From Clostridia bacterium (GTDB taxonomy: Bacteria > Bacillota > Clostridia > Oscillospirales > CAG-272), in the NCBI GenBank assembly GCA_017539425.1, contig JAFYHA010000059.1, positions 1 to 35,621 of the forward strand: DNA of 35,621 nucleotides, written 5' to 3'. Below the pieces are notes generated by a model. That model had not been told where the DNA came from. It worked only from the letters and a program-made list of their open reading frames with translations, and searched no databases. This document shows, piece after piece, positions 6,785 through 14,800 of the stretch (positions are counted from its first letter, which is position 1; each line of letters starts with the position of its first letter). A program made the translations under genes and the position numbers.

Positions 6785-8584
6785 ATGCCGGATGGTATGC
6801 AAAAAAGGGTTTGGACATTTGCGGCGTGGATCGGGATCGTATTAGCCATCCTGACCGTGGCCGGCTGTTCCGGGCAGCAGAAGGAACCGGCGGGATATGA
6901 GGTCTCGAGCACGGAAGAATTTCTGGAAGCACTCCGGAACCAGGAAGCCGTGATCCGGACGGGAGATCTGGTCTTTCCCCCGGATACGGTCATACAACTG
7001 AATTACAGCCTGACCCTGACCGGAAAGGACGGTAAGGCCGAACTTAAGAACGTCTTCTTCAACCTTTCGGGGCCGAACACGGTGGGGAAGACGATCGACG
7101 TGTGTTTCAAGGGGATCCGGTTCGACGGGGGCTGGCATGAAACGCTTCCGGATCCGGACGATCGGGACTTCGAGGAGATCTTCGGGACCGAACGGGACGA
7201 CCGGAGATGCATCACCTCGGACTGGGGCTATGTGAATCTTTCGCTTGAGAACTGCGAATTTACCGGCTATGCCTCCTCAGAGGGTGCGGCCGTGTATATC
7301 GGGAACCGGTTCCGTGATGAGAACCAGGCGTTCGTCCTGGAAAACTGCTCGTTCTACGGAAACTGTGCCCGGAACGGGATCGTCAAGGCCTTCAACGACA
7401 AACTGGCGACGACGATGTCAAACTGCCGGTTCTACGGGAATACGGTCGGCTCGGCAGGCGGTTTCGTCATGTCCAACGGACGGGCGGAGATCCGGAATTG
7501 TACCGTCGAGAACAATCTCTACTATCCGTTTTCGGACCTCGGCTTCGAGGAACGGGGCGGAGGCGCTTATCTGGGCGGATCGGACATGTGGATGCACGAC
7601 TGCCTCTTCCGGAACAACGAGACCCTCCGGGGCGGCGCCCTGGGCTTGAGTTCGGCCATATCCGGAAACGGGCGGATCCGGGTCGAGAACTGCCGGTTCG
7701 AGAACAACCGGGCACAGGACGGAGGAGCCGTCTTCATCACCAGCCTGCAGGGTCAGCCAATCGACCTCATCGGATGCGAGTTCTACGGAAACACCGCGAC
7801 CGGGAAGGGCAGTATCCTGTATACGCTTCCCTTTGCGCACTGGACGAGGAAATACAACGGCGGACAGATCAGTCTTCTGTTCTGCTCGGCCGTCCACAAT
7901 ACGGCTTCCGACAAGGGTACGTTTGATTTCTATGAAGCGGACGGACTGATCGGATACATTGTCCTGCGGGGTTGCCTGATCCTGGACGATTCGCCGTACG
8001 AGCCCGAAGGGCAGTACAACTACGTGACCACCGCGGAATCCGCACTGGAGGCCGGAACGGTGGCCAGCGTGAACATACCGGAGGGCGGAAGCCTGCAGCC
8101 GGTCAGCGGCAGCGCGGCGGATATTTCCGTTCCTGCCGATGTCTATCGGAGCTGGCATCCGGCGTTTGCCGATGCGGCCACCGCCCAGACGGCGGGACAC
8201 TATGTCCGGTCAAAGGAGGTCCGTACGTTCCGCCTCGTGCCCGTGCTCATCATACTAGCGGCCGCCTGCGCCGTTCTGCTGTGTCTTGCCGTATTCCTGC
8301 GGCTCCGGCGGCGGAAGGAGAACGTTCCGGCTGCCGAAACCGGAGCGGCATCTCAAGAAACGGTTCCGCCGAAAGGCCTCGGAGAAGAGGAGCGGATCGC
8401 CCTGCTGACCGAACGGGAGCGGAGGATCATCCAGCTGACGCTCGAAGGGAAGACCCGGGAAGAGATCGCCTCGGAACTCCGGTTTTCCGTCGGGACCATC
8501 AAGGTGGACCTGACCGACATCTACCGGAAACTGGGCTGTTCGTCCCGGACGGATCTCATCATCCGCTACAAGGACTACTTCTGA
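6785..8584 (+). CDS. Membrane-anchored one-component regulator: lipobox, extracellular beta-helix, TM segment, LuxR-type HTH
   Basis: A 599-residue protein with an unusual domain order. An N-terminal signal with a lipobox-like LTVAGC (Cys28) is followed by a domain with repeated N-C-x-F/V motifs and GG turns (residues ~150-375; e.g. NCRFYGN, ENCRFENN, GCEFYGN), characteristic of a right-handed parallel beta-helix. Then come a hydrophobic segment (~483-505), a LRRRK positive patch, and at ~540-599 a LuxR/GerE helix-turn-helix: LTERERRIIQLTLEGKTREE onward to IYRKLGCSS. Positive-inside topology places the helix outside and the HTH in the cytoplasm. The inferred role is a transcription factor sensing a glycan or surface ligand. 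The start is uncertain: ATG 6785 has GGGAA 4 bases upstream, ATG 6797 is possible, and TTG 6767 is less likely. It sits between luxS and the giant surface-protein gene, a plausible target. Confidence 0.88.
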   Translation: MPDGMQKRVWTFAAWIGIVLAILTVAGCSGQQKEPAGYEVSSTEEFLEALRNQEAVIRTGDLVFPPDTVIQLNYSLTLTGKDGKAELKNVFFNLSGPNTVGKTIDVCFKGIRFDGGWHETLPDPDDRDFEEIFGTERDDRRCITSDWGYVNLSLENCEFTGYASSEGAAVYIGNRFRDENQAFVLENCSFYGNCARNGIVKAFNDKLATTMSNCRFYGNTVGSAGGFVMSNGRAEIRNCTVENNLYYPFSDLGFEERGGGAYLGGSDMWMHDCLFRNNETLRGGALGLSSAISGNGRIRVENCRFENNRAQDGGAVFITSLQGQPIDLIGCEFYGNTATGKGSILYTLPFAHWTRKYNGGQISLLFCSAVHNTASDKGTFDFYEADGLIGYIVLRGCLILDDSPYEPEGQYNYVTTAESALEAGTVASVNIPEGGSLQPVSGSAADISVPADVYRSWHPAFADAATAQTAGHYVRSKEVRTFRLVPVLIILAAACAVLLCLAVFLRLRRRKENVPAAETGAASQETVPPKGLGEEERIALLTERERRIIQLTLEGKTREEIASELRFSVGTIKVDLTDIYRKLGCSSRTDLIIRYKDYF

Positions 8585-8610
8585 GCTTCAACCTATGCGC
8601 AACGGCATAC

Positions 8611-8660
8611 AAAACGCTTTTCCAAAGGACTTTTTCCTTTGCCGGAAAGCGTTTTTTGTT
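8611..8660 (+). terminator. Terminator after the beta-helix/LuxR gene
   Basis: Arms AAAACGCTTTTCC.AAAGG (8611-8628) and CCTTTGCCGGAAAGCGTTTT (8636-8655) form a long stem with a small internal bulge, followed by T-rich sequence. It separates this transcript from the giant surface-protein gene. Confidence 0.75.
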
Positions 8661-8704
8661 TTTCGGGAGAAGAACGGGGAAAGGGAAGAAAAACGGTTTT
8701 TCGG

Positions 8705-8737
8705 ATTTTTAGCCGGTCGGCTATGCATTTTTAGCCG
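8705..8737. promoter_or_regulatory. Repeat pair upstream of the giant gene, possible operator
   Basis: ATTTTTAGCCG occurs at 8705-8715 and again at 8727-8737, exactly 22 bases apart (about two helical turns). Between and overlapping them is the palindrome AGCCG-GT-CGGCT (8711-8722). This lies just upstream of a possible -10 box TACAAT (8770-8775) that has no good -35 box, as expected of an activator-dependent promoter. Binding of any regulator is inferred. Confidence 0.4.
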
Positions 8738-8807
8738 CCCTTTTTCTTTTTTATCTCTGTAAAAGAAAGTACAATGGGTACAGAAGTTTTCCGAGGAGGA
8801 AAAAGCC

Positions 8808-11800
8808 ATGTTGCGCAAACACGCCCGAAACCAGTCCAAGCCGGCCCTGCAGGCCATGTCCCTGCTTCTGACCGTGCTGATCGTACTGTCGACCGTTTCC
8901 TTCCTGTTCGGCCCGCTGAATGTGGGCGCCGAACATACGGTTGAGGAACACGGCCGCAAGGTCGTCAAGGAATTCAGGACTATTGAGATCGACGCCGAAG
9001 ATACGGACGAGATCGAATACCGTATGGAGGACATGCTGGGCATCGACCAGGACACCTCGAAGGGGTCGATCGTCTGGGACGGCGAAAGCCGCCGTCTTGT
9101 CATCAAGGGCGTGTCCATTTTCCAGACCGAGGATCCTCTTTCGTTCGATGAGGACGGCCACAGAAAGGCGCTCATCCATATCCGGAACACGGAATACGGC
9201 GATCCGGTCATCATCGAGGTGGTCGGGGTCAAGAACGAGATCGTAAACTACGGAACGACGTTCGACCTGGAAGGGGGCGCGTTCGTGTTCATGTCGAGCG
9301 ATGCCGGCACCGAAGAAGGAGAACTGCATATCCAGAACCGGAAGACCTACGACGGACAGACCGAACCCGCGATCCGGGCCCGTGTCACCGACGGCCTGTA
9401 CCTGATGGGTCAGGACAGGGTCCTGTCCCTCATCAGCACGGGCGTAGGCGGGCTGGATTGCCCGAATGAGGACCAGGTCCTCCAGATCATCGGAAGGGTC
9501 AACCTGTTCCTGGATATCCGGCAGGAGAAGATCTACTATGACGAGGATCCGGACAACCTGATCGTCATCGGCGGAGACGAGGAACCGGTCATCCCGGCGC
9601 TTTCCGGATTCCGGCGGCTGAACCTGGATGCGGCCGACAGAGACTACAAGATGCTGGATGAAAGCAAGACCAAAGGCGGACAAGGATGCACGACCGCATA
9701 CGACGAGACGCAGAAGCAGTCCGTCTATACGGATCCGGAAGGACATAAGTCCGTCAGCAGCAAGTTCTATTTCGGAAAGTTCATATATGTGTCCTCGGGA
9801 ATGGATCTCAGGTACCAGCTCAGCCTGAAAATGATCAACCAGGTGGAGACCGGCGCATTTGACAACCTCGTCCTTACGGATTCCGTCCTGTATGAATGGA
9901 CGTATGATTACGACACCGTACTGTATGACCGGTTGCAGATCCGAGGTTACAAGCGGCTGTTCCTGAACGGCCACAGGTTCTCGGTCCGGATCAACCGGGA
10001 ACCGATGTTGCTGGATGAGTACATGAGCTGGGATTTCAATGTCCTGTGTTCCCAGGCCGACAATCTGGAAGTGTTCGGCAGTATGACCGAATACGAGACG
10101 GAGGAGTCGGCTGTCGATTTCCAGATGAAAGACACGACCGGCTATCCGCATTACATCCAAGGCATGGACGTCTGCGGAAACATGGATATCAATACCGAAG
10201 CCGCGATTTACGCGTTCGATGACCGCCCAGGCGTGGATAGGGATCCGGCAGGGAATGCGCTCTGGATCATGGACGGTTGCACCATGACCGTGTTCAACGG
10301 GACTGTGTACGGTTCCGGGGACGCTTCCAATCCGAATGTGGCCGGGGTCATCATGCTGGAAAGCGAGGTCAATCAGACCCATGTCGGGCTGAGAGTGGTC
10401 TCCGGATGCCTCCGGTCCTATGCGGGACCCCTCATCAGTACCAAAGATACGGTCGGAGCCTGGTACAAATACAATGCGCGGTTCTACGGAGGCACGCTGC
10501 TGAGTGACGACCGGGAAGAACTCTTCCTGTTCCGGCATATGAACCGATCCTTCTTCCCGGACAGCGACCCGCTGGTCTGGATCGTGAACGGATACTCCAG
10601 TACCCGGCCGCTGGGCCAGAACGGGCAGCCGATCGTCTACGACGGACTGTACCGTGCCTCTGTCCTGCAAGAAAACCGGGTGGACAGCGGTGAAACGCTG
10701 TTCCCGGCGGACCCGTTCTACCGCCCGTATCTCAAAACGGATCTTCCGGAAGAGGTGTTCCTGGACGGGACCGAGAACGTGACCAGGGTCTTGGAACTGT
10801 TCAATCCGGCTTCTACCGGATGCACGATGGGCAAGGGCTATTCCGCCAGCCTGTACGTGACTCTCAAGAACGGGATGAAGTTCCAGCTGACGCCCGGCCT
10901 GGACGTTGCTCCGTACAACCAGATCGGATTTGAGGAAGTGGACGGCCGCTTCGTGCTGGTCATCCTGGCCTCGCTGGCCAAGGCTTTCGACGGGATCCGG
11001 GTCTACGGCGTCATCACCAACAACTATTCCGGCGAGAAGGTGACCACGTCCGAAATGACCGTTCATGTGGTCGACCAGGTCACCGACGCCATCATTTCGC
11101 TCACGGGGCCGAAGGACGCCTTCAATCCGAAGAGTGAGACCGGCGCAGTTCTCGAAATGGGAATGCCCCGGAAGGAAAACATAATCCGGGCCCAGGTTTC
11201 CAGCGCCTATTCCGATACGGTTTCTGTCCAGTGGTTCGAGGTCTCGGATCCGAATCATCCGGTACCGGTCAGCGACAGGAGCCGGATCATTATGACAAAG
11301 AAAACGGAGGACGGGCTCTTTGAGACGGAGTTCTCCTTCATGCCCTCGGTCAGCGAGACCGGAAAATATAAATACGCTCTCCACGTCTATACCGAATCGA
11401 GGGATATCCCCGGAACGGTCGTGGAGACGGTCTCCCGCACCGCGACGTTCACGGTGGAAAACAGCGCGCCGGTCATCCTGACCCAGCCTCCCGCATCCCT
11501 GCATGCCAAGGACGGGGATACGATCGAGGCGGCCCTTACGGTGGACGACAATATTCCGAACGTCGGGTACAGGTGGTACTACTATCCCAGCGAAGAATAC
11601 ATGACCGGGATCCAGGGGAACGACCTTTCCAACATGGTGTTCGACGGTGTGTCCTTCCGTGTTTTGGGTACGGATGACAACAAGCAGATCTACACCAACG
11701 TCAGCGGAACCAAGGCCCACGATTCGGTGACCTGGGACCTGACGGACGCGGTCAAAGGCGGATTCAACCGGATCGTGTTCGACTGTGCCCAGAATCTGGG

Positions 11801-14800
11801 GCAGGGAACGGTCCGGATCCTCGTCACGGCGGCCAACCGGGCCCAGTGGATCGCACCTGTGACCCTTCTTGAGGATTCCTTCGACACGATCATGGGCAAT
11901 TACGAGTATTCCGGAGCCTTCCGGACCATGAAGCTGCTCAAGGGCGGGCAGTATTACGATGCGGACACCTATACGATGGTCCTGGATTTCTCAGGATCCC
12001 CGCTGTCCGCCGAGTACGTTATCGAGAACCTGTATCTGGAGAGCCTGAACGAGGAGACCGATACGTGGACGACCGAAGCGGACCTGAACCCGTTCTTCTT
12101 CGCCCGGACCGAGGGCGGCGACCCGGCCAATTACCGGGGCGTGTTCGAACTGAACAAGACCGGCAACCCGCTGTCCTACACGGTCAGCGCCACCGACGAC
12201 GGCCGGTATGTCTACTGCAAGGTCTTCAACCAGTTCGACAACACCAAATATGTCTATTCCCGTCCGGTCCGGCTGGACGTCGGGAACAATCCGGTGCAGC
12301 CGGTGATCGAATCCGTATGGCAGAGCCTGTTTACGAATTTCATAGAGATCGGGGACAGGGTCCGGTTCCACGCCCGGGTGGCGCAGCCGTTTGTGGATCA
12401 TGAACTCGCAGTCGCCTACCAGTGGAATTTCTACCGGTACGACGAAGATGACATTAATGCGGATCCGATCCCGATCCCTGCGGACGACCTTCAGTCGCAA
12501 TACGGGCTACGGTACAGCACCGTGGTCGACCCCGTGAGCGGGGAAGGCACATGCACGGTGGAACTGGTCAATTTGCAGCTGGCCTGCCAGCTGTCCTGCG
12601 GAGCCCTTCTTGTGGAGGTGACCGCGTACAGCCCGGAGGATGCATCCCTGACCGACAGCGCCAGAATGCAGACCGAGGTCAAGACCGATATCGACGGCGT
12701 CTCCATCCAGAGCGTGACGCTGTACGACTGGTTCGACGCCGGTTCCGGGCAGAAACTGGAGTTCCCGGGTTCGGCTGACAAATACATGTCGAAGGACGGT
12801 ATGACGCCCATCCGGGACATCATCCTTCTTTCGGACCGGAACTATGCGGCCTTCAAACTCTCTCTGGACAACCGCTACATCCATCTGGCGGAAGGCTATT
12901 ATCCTTCCTATCTGGATATTCACTGGAAAGCGGACTGGTATGAGGACGGTATCCGGCAGACCTATGATCTGTATCGGTTCTGGTCAGAAGTGGCTGGAGG
13001 ACGGTATTTCGATTTCTCCATGCACGACGACGTACTGTACATTTCCTTTAAAGATCCCGAGGACGCACGGTTTTGCAACCTGGTGATCTACGGCGAGATC
13101 TATGACCGGATCGAGGGAATCTACTATGAATCAGAACGGTATCAGATCTCCTACGTGGACCTGCAGGATCTGCCTCAGCTGACCGAGAGGACGGACTACA
13201 ATCCGGAAGGCAACATCACCGTCTCCGAGTTTGAGATCGATCCGTTTACCGGCAATCTCAGCTTCCGGGTGTCCGGCAGCACGATCCGGTATACGTCGCC
13301 GGTCTATGTCAGCGACACCTACGCCTATGAGACAAGGCAGATCCTGGCCATCGATCCGGCCCATCCCATGGACAGCGTCACGGTACAGCCCACCTTCAGC
13401 GGGCGCGTCTACCTGACGGGACCCGGGTATATCGAAAACTATGTGGGCCGTGAAGGGAACGAATACGTCCTCGACATGTTCCACTACGCCGACCCGCAGG
13501 ACGCGGAGCAGGCGACCTTTGACAACAAGGGCAACTTCACGTTCAACGTGACGATCCCGTATGAGTTTTTCGAGAGGTATGCCGAAGGAACCCTCAAGAC
13601 CACGAGAAGCGGCCTTTCCAACGAGTACTGCTCGGTGCTCAAGAACGGCGGCGTGTTCGATTTCACCGAAGAGGAACTCACCGAACTCGCGGGCATCTGG
13701 TTCGATTACTATCTGCTCTCCGTAAAGATCGAGTACCGGCTGAACTACAACGCGGTCGCCTCGGTCTTCGAACTGGAAACGATCTATTATCCGATGGATC
13801 TGTTCCGGTACTATTTTCAGGGTACCTTTGAATACGGGACTTACGCGCAGACCGAGTATACCTTCAAGCAGGACAGCGAGGCCTATATCGACGGCACGTA
13901 TGTGAATGACTACTACGGCGTCAACGACTATATTGTCTACGAATGGTACAGCTACGCGAGCGGCGAGCCGCAGCTTGTCGACACGAACGGTGATCCCTAT
14001 CTCCCGGTCTATACGGCGAAGCCCGGCGTTTACGAATATGAACTGAAGGTGACCGTCCGCAAGACCGAGGATCCGGAAAAGAGCATGGGGGATACCGGTT
14101 ACGTCCGGTTCACCGTGACGGTCGAACCGGATCTGGAGACTCCGGAGATCACCGGCATCTCGGATCCGACGTTCGGATACAGGGAACCTCACGCGACGGT
14201 TTCGGTGGACGCCTCGACGAACGAGGAGGACGTCCGGATCCGGTACCTGTTCAGGGTGCAAGACGACGACTCCTATCTCGGGTATCAGCTCTACTTTTCT
14301 GACGAAAACGAGTTGGAAGTCCCGACCGACATGATGGGCTCTTTCGAATGGTCTGTCCAGGTCTATGTCGCCAAGTCCGTTGAAAACTACGACGGGACCG
14401 TTTCGGATTACTACAGCGATATGGTCTACTCCGGCACGCGCCACTATACGGTGGGCAGCCGGACCGTGGACCGCATCGAGGTGGGCGGCGTCCGGACGCC
14501 CGTACAGGGGAATGCTCCGACCACCGACGGGCTCATTGCCTTCCCGGTGCTCGAAGACGATACCTATCTCGGCTACCGGGTGATATCCGCCTTCTGGAAC
14601 CCCGCGCCCCAGGCTTACGGATACGATGCCGATTACAAACTGACCGTGGTCGCGGAGCTCCTGGAGAACAGCGTCTTCGCGGGTTCCGTATCCGGCGCGT
14701 TCCTGGATGCGGACAATACCTATGATTGCAGCGTGACCAAGATCGGAGGCAACCAGGTGCGCCTCAGCAAAGTGTTCCGGAGCACGGAATCCGAGACTGT

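Noticed and set aside
8751..11720. 989-codon open frame on the - strand
   Set aside because: It lies antisense inside the giant surface-protein gene, which has a signal peptide, ribosome site and recognisable domains. The antisense product is rich in Arg, His, Asp and Val with no domain, typical of a GC-codon shadow.
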